A stretch of 64,000 nucleotides of DNA from Ramlibacter albus (lineage in GTDB: Bacteria; Pseudomonadota; Gammaproteobacteria; Burkholderiales; Burkholderiaceae_C). The notes under the pieces were generated by a model. That model made no database searches. It saw only the letters and a program-made list of their open reading frames with translations, and was not told the origin of the DNA. Every line of letters begins with the position of its first letter. The stretch's first letter is position 1. Of the stretch, positions 1 through 8,521 are shown in pieces. A program made the position numbers and the translations under genes. The stretch is from NCBI RefSeq assembly GCF_014297445.1, contig NZ_JACORU010000011.1:1-64000 (forward strand), in the 5' to 3' direction.

Positions 1-110
1 CCAACGATACGCGGCGAAATACCGAACAGCAATCCCTTTGAAATCAACAAGTTACCTGCCCATGCCCGCGCCGTTGCTGGGGAAGCGAACCGTCACTTTT
101 GACACTGAAA

Positions 111-479
111 TCAAATGGACCCCTTCACGTCTGCCAAAGGTGCGGTGGTGAGACACATGTCGGGCCGTTGAAGGGTGAGCATCCCAAGGCCCGCGATCAA
201 GACTGAATGCCTCGTGATCTGCCAGTCGGATCGCCACTCCGCCTGCCGTGTTCGAGCGAACTTGCGAGCTTCTTTGACGGTGGGGCAGAAGAGCAGGGCG
301 TCGCGCAACTCCGGTTTGTGCGGCATGAACTTGGCAGCCTCGTACCAGTGCACGAGCGAGAGGTAGACCTGCTGCCGCCGCGCTTCACTGCCCGCAGGCT
401 TTGCCCACGGACCAAGAATTGGAGTATTGAGTAGGTCCTCGAGCGGCCGCATTCCGTCCACTGTATGGGCGTCCACCAC
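111..479 (-). CDS. NADAR-like hypothetical protein, probably truncated
   Basis: The 122-aa frame starts at a GTG. The stretch at residues 42-105 (HWYEAAKF, then EARKFAR, then SDWQITR) resembles the middle of NADAR/DUF1768 proteins, in which a conserved Glu/His-Tyr-Tyr-x-Ala-x-Lys-Phe segment is followed by an Ala-Arg helix and an Asp-Trp pair. NADAR proteins act on ADP-ribose or riboflavin-pathway intermediates. The usual N-terminal Ser-Asn-Phe segment and the C-terminal Leu-Leu-x-Thr-Gly segment are not visible, so this may be a remnant or a divergent member. No ribosome binding site supports the start. The family call is inference from a short motif. Confidence 0.4.
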   Translation of the reverse strand: MVDAHTVDGMRPLEDLLNTPILGPWAKPAGSEARRQQVYLSLVHWYEAAKFMPHKPELRDALLFCPTVKEARKFARTRQAEWRSDWQITRHSVLIAGLGMLTLQRPDMCLTTAPLADVKGSI

Positions 480-760
480 AGGCAGTGCCCGAATCTATGA
501 CACCGGTGAGGTGCGTTGGCGAGCGAACTGGTGCCGTGGTGGACGCCATCCTTTGACCCTGGCGCGACTGGCATCCAGAATCGCGCGTACTGGGCATCAC
601 TGCCTTGCGCTGGTCCTGCACCAGCACTCACCTTGTCCTCCTCACTGCGAAGCCGTGACGGGGATCTCAACGCGGCAAACGCCGCAGCCGCTTCGCGCGA
701 GCCCTACGGGCCGTCGTGAGCCGCGGCTTTCCACCACCACAGAAAAATCAGGGAACGGAC

Positions 761-1096
761 ATGGCACGAAACCACTTCGCCATCGAACCGCCCGGAAGGA
801 TCCGGATTTCCATTCCGGGCTACAGCCCCGAGGACAACCTCAAGGAACAAGCCAAGCGCAGAAGCGAAAAGCGGAAGCGCCAGCAGCGCCGCGACGAGGC
901 CGCGGCCGCCGAAGCGCGAAAGCGACAGGAGGCGGCGGCGCGTGAGCGTCTTCAGCAGTCGCAGTCGCCGCCTCTGGCCGGCGATGACGACGTGGAAGCT
1001 CTGAGCCGCGCAGCTTCACAAGCCGAGGAAGCCTTCTCGCGTGACCTCGCCGCTGCGTTCAGTGATCCCAAGGAGGTTCGTCATGCGAATGAATGA
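761..1096 (+). CDS. Small highly charged hypothetical protein
   Basis: This 111-aa product begins at the ATG at 761, preceded by an AGGGAACGGAC leader, so I prefer it to the longer in-frame GTG at 716. Residues 25-60 are almost entirely Lys, Arg, Glu, Gln and Ala and should form a long charged helix or coiled coil. The C-terminal third is acidic. No family is recognised. Its 3' end overlaps the next gene by 14 bp, which suggests translational coupling. Its position just ahead of the large methylase-helicase is typical of accessory genes on conjugative elements. Confidence 0.6.
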   Translation: MARNHFAIEPPGRIRISIPGYSPEDNLKEQAKRRSEKRKRQQRRDEAAAAEARKRQEAAARERLQQSQSPPLAGDDDVEALSRAASQAEEAFSRDLAAAFSDPKEVRHANE

Positions 1097-1472
1097 ACCT
1101 GGCCGCTGGCCACACGGGACGCCCGAACGGCTGGCCGAGTACGAAGAGTTGATGCGATCGGGACTTGCCGTCGACGTGACCCACAAGGCACCGAAGTGGT
1201 TTTCCGGTCCCGTGGCGATCGAGGCGAGCTGCTACGACCGGCTGGTCGCGTGGCATGCCGAGGCACAACGGCGACTTCGTTTGCATCTCGATGAGGCACA
1301 GCGTTTGGTGCACATGCTGGACGCGAGCGGGATTGCGATCACGTCGACCGGCGGCTGCTTCATCTGCAAGGCCGTTGACGCTGCTGGGCGGGACGTTCAA
1401 CCCGAGCGTCACGTCCTCACATTGACCAACTATGGCGGGCCATCCCAGCCTGCTTGGTTGATCCACGGATAG
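1083..1472 (+). CDS. Hypothetical protein, 129 aa
   Basis: The start at ATG 1083 is fixed by a GGAGG at 1073-1077. The longer frame from 1041 would run through the upstream gene. The product begins MRMNEPGRW and carries an amphipathic helix with several Arg and His residues (about residues 50-80), then a compact beta-rich end with a GGCFICK segment. No known domain is recognised. It overlaps the upstream small charged protein by 14 bp and is followed by a perfect hairpin at 1501-1526, so the two genes probably form a small operon that ends there. Confidence 0.65.
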   Translation: MRMNEPGRWPHGTPERLAEYEELMRSGLAVDVTHKAPKWFSGPVAIEASCYDRLVAWHAEAQRRLRLHLDEAQRLVHMLDASGIAITSTGGCFICKAVDAAGRDVQPERHVLTLTNYGGPSQPAWLIHG

Positions 1473-1500
1473 GGGCGCATCTCCTTCCCGGCAACTACGG

Positions 1501-1526
1501 GACTTCTTCGCTCCGGCGAAGAAGTC
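1501..1526 (+). terminator. Perfect hairpin after the 129-aa gene
   Basis: An 11-bp perfect stem (GACTTCTTCGC paired with GCGAAGAAGTC) closes a TCCG tetraloop of the stable UNCG class. It lies 29 bp after the stop codon at 1472. The following sequence is TTCTTC rather than a clean T-run, so it may be a weak terminator or an RNA 3'-end stabiliser. Confidence 0.45.
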
Positions 1527-1645
1527 TTCTTCAAACGGTCACGGACCTTTTGAAAAAGACAGTGCGCGCAGCGCGCTGCCTCGTTACCTCAGGCCCTCGC
1601 GCCTGAACCGTCGTTCCGCGTAAAGCGGACCGACATCTACCAACC

Positions 1646-1704
1646 CCCTTGCGGCGACAGCGCGCTTCCCGCAAGGGAGGCACCTGTCGCCGCTTTTTTT
1701 CTTT
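1646..1704 (+). promoter_or_regulatory. Terminator with competing upstream stem (attenuator-like leader)
   Basis: Two perfect stems share bases. Stem A pairs 1646-1654 (CCCTTGCGG) with 1669-1677 (CCGCAAGGG). Stem B pairs 1651-1660 (GCGGCGACAG) with 1684-1693 (CTGTCGCCGC) and is followed directly by seven T and then CTTTT, so it has the form of an intrinsic terminator. The 5' arms overlap at 1651-1654 and the 3' arm of A lies in the loop of B, so A and B either exclude each other or form a pseudoknot. The element ends 17 bp before the start codon at 1721. The structure is read directly; the regulatory role is inference. Confidence 0.5.
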
Positions 1705-1720
1705 TCCCCTAAGGAGAGCG

Positions 1721-4700
1721 ATGACACGAGTGAGAGATCACGCGCAGGAACGAGCGGACGCCGCCTGGCTCTGCGGCCTGACATTGGAGGACTTCGAGCC
1801 GCCCTCGGCTCCGACTCCGGTGGCGCAGGTTGCCAGGGCAGTTGCGGCCGTGACGCTGGACCTGGCCGACGCCCGCACAAGCGGGGAGATCGGAGACGTA
1901 CTTGGCGACGAGCCGAGCTACGAGACGGAAGCGGACTTCGCCGGCGCCGCCTTGGCGGCCTGGGACGGAACCATTGAAGCAACGGACTACGCAGAACGCA
2001 AGGTCCTGTGGCCGCTGTTGGATCCGTCGGAGTACGCGCCGTCAACGTCGGTGACGAAGCGCATCGAAGACAACATCAGCGCCATCCGCCTCATGCAGGC
2101 CATGGTGCAGGAGAAGCGGACGCCTACGGCGGCCGAGATGGCGCAGCTGCTGCGCTACTCGGGCTGGGGCGGTGTTGCGCGCGTTTTCGGTGCCGACGGC
2201 TCGAAGGCGCAGCCGCTGGCAGAACTGCGCGAGCAGCTGAAGGCCTGCGTGGGCGAGCGTGAGTACGCCGCGCTGCAATCCAGCGTCAACACGGCGTTCT
2301 ACACGCCGCCTGAACTGGTGCGTTCCATCTGGCGCATGCTGCAGCACCTTGGCTTCGAGGGCGGCCGCATCTGTGAACCCGCCGCCGGCGTGGGACATTT
2401 CGTGGCCAACATGCCGCCGGAGATCGCGCGCAAGTCGAACATCACGGCCGTCGAGGTCGACCCGACGAGCGCCGCGATTCTCGAGACCGCGTTCGCCCCC
2501 TTTGGGTTGCAGGTGCAAGCCTGCTCCCTCGAAACGGCGAAGCTGCCAATCGGCTTCTTCGACCTTGTTGTGGGCAACGTGCCATTCGGCAACTTCAAGA
2601 GCAACGACGCGACCAAGGCGCCCTACGCGCAGTGGTTGATTCACAACTGGTTCCTGGCCAAATCCATCGAGATGGTTCGCCCGGGCGGGCTTGTCGCAGT
2701 CATCACGACGCAGGGCACGCTCGACAGCCAGACCGATGCGCACCGCAGGTGGCTGAGCGCACATGCGGAGCTCGTTGCGGCGTTCAGGCTGCCGACAATG
2801 GCTTTCGAGGCACACGCCAAAACCGAGGCCGTCGCCGACATCCTGGTGTTCAAGCGCCGCGAGATTCCGGATTTCGCAGCGTTGGCTCCGTGGTGTCAAC
2901 TCGGCACCGCGGAAGCGGAACTGTTCGCCGCGGGAGAGTCGGTCTCGGTCTACTCTTACAGCCGCCAGACTGGCAGCTCGGGTCAGCAGCGCCAGACCAT
3001 CAACCGCCATTTCCGCGAGCATCCAGCATCCGTGCTGGGCAAGCTGAAGTGGACGAGCACGCAGCATGGCGAGGTTGCCAGACCGGTGTTCGACGGTTCG
3101 ATGGAGGCCTTGTGCGCGCAACTGGATGCACAGGTCGACCAGCTGCCGTCCGACATCTACCAAGCTGGAAGCGACGCCACCGAGTCCGTCCCTACGGCAC
3201 CCATGGCGCGGTATGCGAACACGGAAGACGCCCGCCCGGGCGCGTTCGTGGTATCCCGCGGCCGCATCTGCGTGTCGGAAGGCGACGAGCTTCTGGATGT
3301 CGACGGGCTCTACACCGGCACCGCGCGCAGGCGCCTGCTGGGAATGATCGAGATCCGGGATGCCGCTATCGCGGTGATCGAGCATCAAGCTCGCTCGGAG
3401 GACGACGGCCCGCTGCACGGATTGCAACAACGGCTCAATCGCGCTTACGACCACTTCGTGGGACAGCTCGGCGCGCTGAGCACCAGCGCGAACAGCCGTG
3501 TCATGAAGGGAGACCCAAACTGGCCGTTGCTGCTCGCGCTGGAGATCTACGACGAGGAGTCCGAGACGGTTACCAAGGCCGACATCTTCACGAAGCGGAC
3601 CATCGGTGCGCCGAACATTCCGTCGAAGGTGGACACCGCCAAGGACGCGATGCTCGTGAGCCTCTCGTTGTTCGGGCGGATCGAGCTGGCTGACATGGCG
3701 AAGCGTACGGGCTTGCCCGTGCGTGAGGTCCTGGACCAGCTGCGCGCGGAAGGGCTGGCCTACCGCGATCCGTCACACGGCCGCTGGGTGCCGGCAGACG
3801 AATACCTGTCCGGGCACATTCGCGAGAAGATCGCGCAGGCCCGTGCAGCAGGACCTCAGTATGCGGCGAACGTCGTAGCGCTGGAAGCAGTGTTGCCGGC
3901 GGACTTGGGCCCGAAGGACGTGGAAGCACGTCTAGGCGCGCCCTGGATACCTTGCGACGTCATCAGCCAGTTCGCCCGCGAGCTGGTGAAGGACACCCGC
4001 AACGAGGTGAACGTCGACTTCGACAAATCCACGGCGACGTGGTCCGTCAAGACGCAGTATTCCCCGGAATACGTCGGCGACCGGACGTTGCAGACCATGA
4101 AGTGGGGCACCTCCAACCGGTGTGCCCTGACCCTGATCGAGGCGGCGCTCAACCAGCAGCCGCCCACCATCACCACAACGGTGGACAACCGCCAGGTGGT
4201 GGACACCCAGGCCACGTTCGCCGCGCGCGAGAAGTGGCAGGCCATCCGCGACGAGTTCCGCATGTGGGTGTACCGCGACGACGCGAGGCGAGACCGGCTG
4301 CTCAGGATCTACAACGACCTGTTCAACCAGCTGGTTCCACGCAAGTTCGACGGATCGCACCTGCACCTCCCGGGCATGAGCAAGGTGCTCACGCCGGCGG
4401 CGCACCAGAAGAACGCCATCTGGCGCATCCTGGTCAGTGGCAACACGCTGCTCGCCCATGCGGTGGGTGCGGGAAAGTCGCTCGAGATGATCGCGGCGGC
4501 CATGGAACTGAAGCGCCTCGGCAAGGCGCGCAAGCCTTGCCACGCGGTGCCGAACCATCTGCTGAGCCAGTACGTGGCGGAGGCGGTCCGCCTGTATCCG
4601 CAGGCGCGCATCCTGATGGCGACCAAAGAGGACCTGCACGGCGACCGTCGGCGCGCCTTCGTGGCGCGCATTGCGACGGGCGACTGGGACTCTATCGTGA

Positions 4701-6853
4701 TGACGCACTCGACTTTCGAGAGGTTGTCACTCAGCCCGGACGTGCAACGCGGGTTCATCGACAGGATGCTGGAAGAGGCACGGACGATGATGTCGCTCAC
4801 CGAGGACCGCGGCGCCAAACGCTCCATCAAGGAGATCGAAAAGCGCATGAAGGATCACGAGGCGCGAATCACGCGTCTGGTCGAAGGCGGAAAGGCCGAC
4901 GACCTGAATGCCGTATGGTTCGAAGAACTTGGCGTGGATTGGGTCTTCCTCGATGAAGGCCACTACTACAAGAACCTCGGCCGCCTGAGCAAGATGCCCC
5001 GGATCGCCGGCTTGCCCAACGTGTCGTCGCAACGCGCTTTCGACGCATTCATGAAGACCCGGCTCATCATGGAGGCGCGTGGCGGCAAGGAAGAGGGAGT
5101 GGTTCTCGCAACCGCGACCCCGATCAGCAACTCGATCGCCGAGATGCACGTGATGCAGCTGTTCCTGCAGCCGGAAACACTGAAGCGCTTCGGGCTCTAT
5201 GAGTTCGACGCGTGGAGTGCCAGCTTCGGTGAGGCAGTGACCGGAATCGAGCTGGCGCCGGATGGAAGCGGCTTCCGCACGGTGACGCGCTACTCGCGCT
5301 TCATCAACCTGCCGGAACTGATGTCCGTGTTCCGGATGGTGGCGGACATCTGCACCAAGCAGATGCTGAAGCTGCCTGTGCCAGCCGTGATGGGCGGAAA
5401 GCCGCAGGTGATAGTGGCCAAGCCCAGCGCGACGCTCAAGAACATCGTGGCCGAATTGGTCAAACGCGCAGACGACATCCGAAACCGGCGTGTGCGTCCC
5501 GAGAAGGACAACATGCTCGCGATCACCAACGACGGCCGCCGGGCCGCGATCGACGTGCGGCTGGTTGACCCCAGCCTGCCGGCGGATCCGGACGGAAAAC
5601 TGGCGCTGTTGGCGCGCAACGTGCACCGCATCTGGCGGGACGGCGCGGAGCGCAAGCTCACCCAGCTCGTGTTCAGCGACATCGGAACTCCCGGAGCGCC
5701 CGGGTTCTCGGTCTACACCGAGATCCATCGGATGCTGATCGCGCTTGGCATTCCCGCAGGCGAGATCGAGTTCATCCAGGACCACGACAGCGACGCCGCG
5801 AAAGCGAAGCTGTTCAAGCGTGTGCGCAATGGGCTCACGCGAATACTGCTCGGCTCGACCGCCAAGATGGGGACGGGCACGAACGTACAACGTCTGCTGA
5901 AAGCGGTGCATCAATGCGATGCACCCTGGGTGCCGGCGGCCGTGGAGCAGCGTGATGGGCGCGCCGAGCGGCAAGGCAACGAGAACGACGAGATCGAGCT
6001 GTGGCGGTACATCACCGAAGGCTCGTTCGACGCGTACAGCTGGAACCTGCTGGACGTCAAGGCGCGATTCATCGAACAGGTGATGACCGCTGACCGCGGC
6101 CTGCGCAGCGTGGAGGACATCTCCATCACCGCGATGACGTATGCGGAGCTCAAGGCGGTTGCCTCGGGCAACCCTCTCGTCATGGAGAAGGCGACTGTCG
6201 ATGCGAAGGTGCAACGGCTGGCCATGGCCTACGGCGAATGGGAAGACTCCCGCTGGAGGATGGGACACCGAAAGGCGAACCTGCAGCAGCGCTTGGCGTG
6301 GATCGACAGCAACGTCGGTCTCGTCGAGCAGGATGCCAAGCTGGCCGAGAACTCCTCGGCCGCGACACCGGTATCCGCCAGCACTCCGCTGGTGGGTGCC
6401 GCGATCGCGGCTGCAGGAGAGTCGGCAGAGGCTATCGGGCTCGCTTTCCGCGAGGCCGCGAAGCAGCGCTACCAGGGCGACTTCGCGCAAGTGAACGGGT
6501 TCGGATTGTCGATCTTCGTGCCGTACCTGAAGGCGCCGGCGGAGCTGGTGGTCCGGGCGCCCCACTCGGGGCTCACGGTCACGGTGGACCGACCGAACAT
6601 GAACGACGTGGTGGGCGTCGGGCGGAAAACGCTCGACACGATCAGGGCGATCGCCCAGGACCCCGCGAAGCTGCGCGACGAGAAGACGAGGAAAACCTCG
6701 GAACTCGCCAGCGTCGAAGTCCTGATGGAACAGGAGTTCGAGCATCGTGATGAGCTCGCGCAAGCGCGTGCGCGTCAAGCCGAGATCGAGGCGCAGTTGG
6801 ACCTCGACAAGTCAACCACGGGCAGCCAGGAAATGGCAGCCGAACCCGCCTGA
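1721..6853 (+). CDS. Large N6-adenine methylase / SNF2-type helicase fusion, DarB-like
   Basis: The protein has 1710 aa from the ATG at 1721, which has an AAGGAG site at 1711-1716; the longer frame from 1649 would begin inside the leader hairpins. The N-terminal third is a methylase region: FYTPPELVRSIW near residue 193, a SAM-binding EPAAGVGHF, and NVPFG near residue 285 in place of the usual NPPF/Y. The middle and C-terminal parts form a superfamily 2 helicase: Walker A AVGAGKS near residue 916, a DEGH box near 1077, MGTGTNVQ near 1384 and QRDGRAERQG near 1408. The order and size fit phage P1 DarB-type and plasmid methylase-helicase proteins, which protect incoming DNA from restriction. NVPFG departs from the catalytic consensus, so methylase activity is uncertain. 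A strong terminator follows. Confidence 0.88.
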   Translation: MTRVRDHAQERADAAWLCGLTLEDFEPPSAPTPVAQVARAVAAVTLDLADARTSGEIGDVLGDEPSYETEADFAGAALAAWDGTIEATDYAERKVLWPLLDPSEYAPSTSVTKRIEDNISAIRLMQAMVQEKRTPTAAEMAQLLRYSGWGGVARVFGADGSKAQPLAELREQLKACVGEREYAALQSSVNTAFYTPPELVRSIWRMLQHLGFEGGRICEPAAGVGHFVANMPPEIARKSNITAVEVDPTSAAILETAFAPFGLQVQACSLETAKLPIGFFDLVVGNVPFGNFKSNDATKAPYAQWLIHNWFLAKSIEMVRPGGLVAVITTQGTLDSQTDAHRRWLSAHAELVAAFRLPTMAFEAHAKTEAVADILVFKRREIPDFAALAPWCQLGTAEAELFAAGESVSVYSYSRQTGSSGQQRQTINRHFREHPASVLGKLKWTSTQHGEVARPVFDGSMEALCAQLDAQVDQLPSDIYQAGSDATESVPTAPMARYANTEDARPGAFVVSRGRICVSEGDELLDVDGLYTGTARRRLLGMIEIRDAAIAVIEHQARSEDDGPLHGLQQRLNRAYDHFVGQLGALSTSANSRVMKGDPNWPLLLALEIYDEESETVTKADIFTKRTIGAPNIPSKVDTAKDAMLVSLSLFGRIELADMAKRTGLPVREVLDQLRAEGLAYRDPSHGRWVPADEYLSGHIREKIAQARAAGPQYAANVVALEAVLPADLGPKDVEARLGAPWIPCDVISQFARELVKDTRNEVNVDFDKSTATWSVKTQYSPEYVGDRTLQTMKWGTSNRCALTLIEAALNQQPPTITTTVDNRQVVDTQATFAAREKWQAIRDEFRMWVYRDDARRDRLLRIYNDLFNQLVPRKFDGSHLHLPGMSKVLTPAAHQKNAIWRILVSGNTLLAHAVGAGKSLEMIAAAMELKRLGKARKPCHAVPNHLLSQYVAEAVRLYPQARILMATKEDLHGDRRRAFVARIATGDWDSIVMTHSTFERLSLSPDVQRGFIDRMLEEARTMMSLTEDRGAKRSIKEIEKRMKDHEARITRLVEGGKADDLNAVWFEELGVDWVFLDEGHYYKNLGRLSKMPRIAGLPNVSSQRAFDAFMKTRLIMEARGGKEEGVVLATATPISNSIAEMHVMQLFLQPETLKRFGLYEFDAWSASFGEAVTGIELAPDGSGFRTVTRYSRFINLPELMSVFRMVADICTKQMLKLPVPAVMGGKPQVIVAKPSATLKNIVAELVKRADDIRNRRVRPEKDNMLAITNDGRRAAIDVRLVDPSLPADPDGKLALLARNVHRIWRDGAERKLTQLVFSDIGTPGAPGFSVYTEIHRMLIALGIPAGEIEFIQDHDSDAAKAKLFKRVRNGLTRILLGSTAKMGTGTNVQRLLKAVHQCDAPWVPAAVEQRDGRAERQGNENDEIELWRYITEGSFDAYSWNLLDVKARFIEQVMTADRGLRSVEDISITAMTYAELKAVASGNPLVMEKATVDAKVQRLAMAYGEWEDSRWRMGHRKANLQQRLAWIDSNVGLVEQDAKLAENSSAATPVSASTPLVGAAIAAAGESAEAIGLAFREAAKQRYQGDFAQVNGFGLSIFVPYLKAPAELVVRAPHSGLTVTVDRPNMNDVVGVGRKTLDTIRAIAQDPAKLRDEKTRKTSELASVEVLMEQEFEHRDELAQARARQAEIEAQLDLDKSTTGSQEMAAEPA

Positions 6854-6875
6854 TATGGCGGCATCTCTTTGAAGG

Positions 6876-6904
6876 CCTCCCGCTTGCGCGGGAGGTTTTT
6901 TTTT
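6876..6904 (+). terminator. Intrinsic terminator after the methylase-helicase
   Basis: A perfect 8-bp stem (CCTCCCGC with GCGGGAGG) with a TTGC loop is followed by nine T residues. It lies 23 bp after the stop codon at 6853 and separates this gene from the convergent hypothetical gene. Confidence 0.9.
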
Positions 6905-6929
6905 GGCCGGAGGGCTGGCGGCCGAGCGT

Positions 6930-7832
6930 CTAAGCGCCGCCGCCAACGCCGTCGAAGAAGTACGGCGGCAATCGGACCGTGAGTCCGCCTTGCGTCACCT
7001 GAATCTTGGCCAGCAGCGCCGCGTCGATGTCACTGTTCTCGAGGTCCATCCAGAACCCGTACACCGTGCCGTCCTCTGACGCTTCTTCGTGGATCTCCAC
7101 GTCGACGAGCTGCTCCGCTTCGCCGAGCGAGAGGTTCAGTTCGTCGGCCAGTGCCTCCGCGAGGCTGCGGCTGGGCGGCTCCTGCTCGCGCCGATAATTG
7201 GGGTCGAGGCTGGCGCTCGTGACCTGGTAGTCGAAGCTCCAGAGCGAGTAGCCGGACCTTCGGGTCGAGAGAACGGCTTCGACGTCGATCCGGTGACCGA
7301 CATACGGCCGGTCGCGATCGATCTCAAGCGACACGTGACCCTCGACCTCTTCGTCGAGCACTTCACCGGTGCCGGGAATGCTGGCCAGTTCCACGCCGAT
7401 CAGCGGCATGTAGATCTCGCTCAAGCCTGCATGGTTGGCCGACGTCATCTCCCCGGTGACAGGGCCTCGGTTGACCGTTGCCTGGTCCACGAAGTCCTGG
7501 ACTGCGTTCAAGAGTGAGTCGAGCGAGCGGTGCACTCGCACGCCGGGCAGCTTCGCCACCAGCGCATTCACCATGACCTTGGCGACTTCATCGCTGGAGA
7601 CGCCCACGGCGAGCTGTGCCACGCGAGCGTCGAGCGTAGCCATGTCGATGACGACGTGAGCGTTTCGCTCGCCGGTCAGATCCCCGTCGCTCGATGCTTG
7701 CAATGCTGCAAGCGACTGAAATCCCAGGGCTGCGGCAACCAGCTGCTGTGCGTGGCCGAGCTTGATCGGATGGGGTGAGCCCGCGGTGGCGGTGCGGATG
7801 GCGTGTGCAACGCCGGAAATGTCAAACTTCAT
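6930..7832 (-). CDS. Hypothetical protein with glyoxalase-related N-terminal helical domain
   Basis: The product has 300 aa from the ATG at 7832, which has a GGAG six bases upstream; a GTG at 7853 would add seven residues but lacks such a site. The N-terminus (about residues 10-45) contains LGHAQQLVAAALGFQSLAAL, resembling the short helical module found in glyoxalase-related plasmid and ICE proteins (His-x-Gln-x-Leu, then Ala-x-x-Leu-Gly-Phe). The rest is acidic with beta-strand character. A paired LEID/LENS pattern toward the C-terminus suggests two domains. No catalytic motif is evident. The gene is convergent with the methylase-helicase and ends 26 bp from its terminator. Function is unknown. 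Confidence 0.72.
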   Translation of the reverse strand: MKFDISGVAHAIRTATAGSPHPIKLGHAQQLVAAALGFQSLAALQASSDGDLTGERNAHVVIDMATLDARVAQLAVGVSSDEVAKVMVNALVAKLPGVRVHRSLDSLLNAVQDFVDQATVNRGPVTGEMTSANHAGLSEIYMPLIGVELASIPGTGEVLDEEVEGHVSLEIDRDRPYVGHRIDVEAVLSTRRSGYSLWSFDYQVTSASLDPNYRREQEPPSRSLAEALADELNLSLGEAEQLVDVEIHEEASEDGTVYGFWMDLENSDIDAALLAKIQVTQGGLTVRLPPYFFDGVGGGA

Positions 7833-7891
7833 GCGAATCTCCAAATTCGGCACGGGTCGATCGAGCGCTTACTCGTCCCGCGCCCTGCGGA

Positions 7892-8113
7892 GTGCATGGG
7901 TTTGGAAAAGGAAAAGCGAAGGTAACCGGGTTGCTAGTCGCCTAGCGTGTCTGGTATGAGCCGCTCGAAGCTCAGGCGGACGCCTTGAGCGACATTTTAC
8001 GCCTGTACTACGCAGCCGGGACTGCGGCCGAATTTCGCCTCCACCGTCTCGCGCAGGCGGTGTATTTGTCACAGGTTTTCTTGGAGTGGCGCTGCGTCGG
8101 TGCCCGACAATGA
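7892..8113 (+). pseudogene. Short ORF interrupted by an in-frame TAG
   Basis: From a GTG at 7892 the frame reads 17 codons ending TGLLVA, then a TAG at 7943-7945, then 55 open codons to a TGA at 8111. The downstream part (VWYEPLEAQADALSDI, LRLYYAAGTAAEFRLHR, LAQAVYLSQVFLEW) has the composition of a real helical protein. An intrinsic terminator follows at 8148-8174. Either an amber mutation broke a small gene of about 73 codons, or translation starts downstream of the TAG (TTG at 7985, giving 42 aa). No family is recognised. I am moderately sure this stretch is or was coding, and less sure of the start. Confidence 0.4.
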
Positions 8114-8125
8114 AGCCCTCCCAAC

Positions 8126-8174
8126 GTCCTTCCCCAAGGACCTTGAATGCTGCCCTCGGGTGGCATTTTTTTTT
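8126..8174 (+). terminator. Tandem hairpins with T-run
   Basis: A 6-bp hairpin (8126-8131 with 8136-8141, CCCC loop) is followed by a second stem at 8148-8154/8159-8165 containing two G-T pairs and a CTCG loop, then nine T residues. It sits just after the short interrupted ORF that ends at 8113 and would end a transcript reading rightward through it. Confidence 0.6.
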
Positions 8175-8463
8175 GGGCGATGCGGCCGCGAGCGGGTCGA
8201 ACGCGATCGTTTGCCTCACGCCGGCAGCGTCGCTACAGTCGTCGCACGTCTCCCCAGTGGAGCGGACAGCAGCTGCTGTCATTTGACCTGTCGGCGTGTC
8301 GCCTCACGGCGACCCCCGGCACGGCGACCGCGCATAGCCGCGGCGTCGACCTTCCCCGGTGCCTCGGCCGCATCCCTCGTGGGTTGCGACGCCACGCATC
8401 GGAATCACCATGTGGTAACCACCGTCTGCTCGCGCTTGGCGCCGGCGGACCGTAGCCACACAA

Positions 8464-8521
8464 CCCTCGCGGGGCACAAAGCCCTGGGGGGCGAGTGCTC
8501 CGCTCACAAGGAGCACTTTTT
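8464..8521 (+). promoter_or_regulatory. Leader hairpins overlapping the ribosome binding site of the second methylase
   Basis: A first hairpin pairs CTCGC (8466-8470) with GCGAG (8491-8495), with an inner GGGC/GCCC pair. It abuts a second, perfect 7-bp stem, GTGCTCC (8495-8501) with GGAGCAC (8510-8516), followed by five T. The second structure looks like an intrinsic terminator, and its 3' arm contains most of the AAGGAG that would serve the TTG start at 8520. Folding could therefore stop transcription or hide the ribosome binding site. The arrangement resembles the leader of the methylase-helicase gene. Confidence 0.5.

Noticed and set aside
2042-3454. 470-aa minus-strand frame inside the methylase-helicase gene
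   Set aside because: It is Arg/His/Leu/Gly-rich, the typical antisense shadow of GC-rich coding DNA, and has no domain. The plus-strand gene has clear motifs throughout.
4727-6778. 683-aa minus-strand frame opposite the helicase part
   Set aside because: Antisense shadow with high His/Arg/Leu content and no ribosome binding site; the sense frame carries the helicase motifs.
8100-8519. Extended N-terminus for the second methylase
   Set aside because: The extra 140 residues cover two terminator-like structures and are Arg/Ser/Ala-rich without domain character; a supported TTG start exists at 8520.
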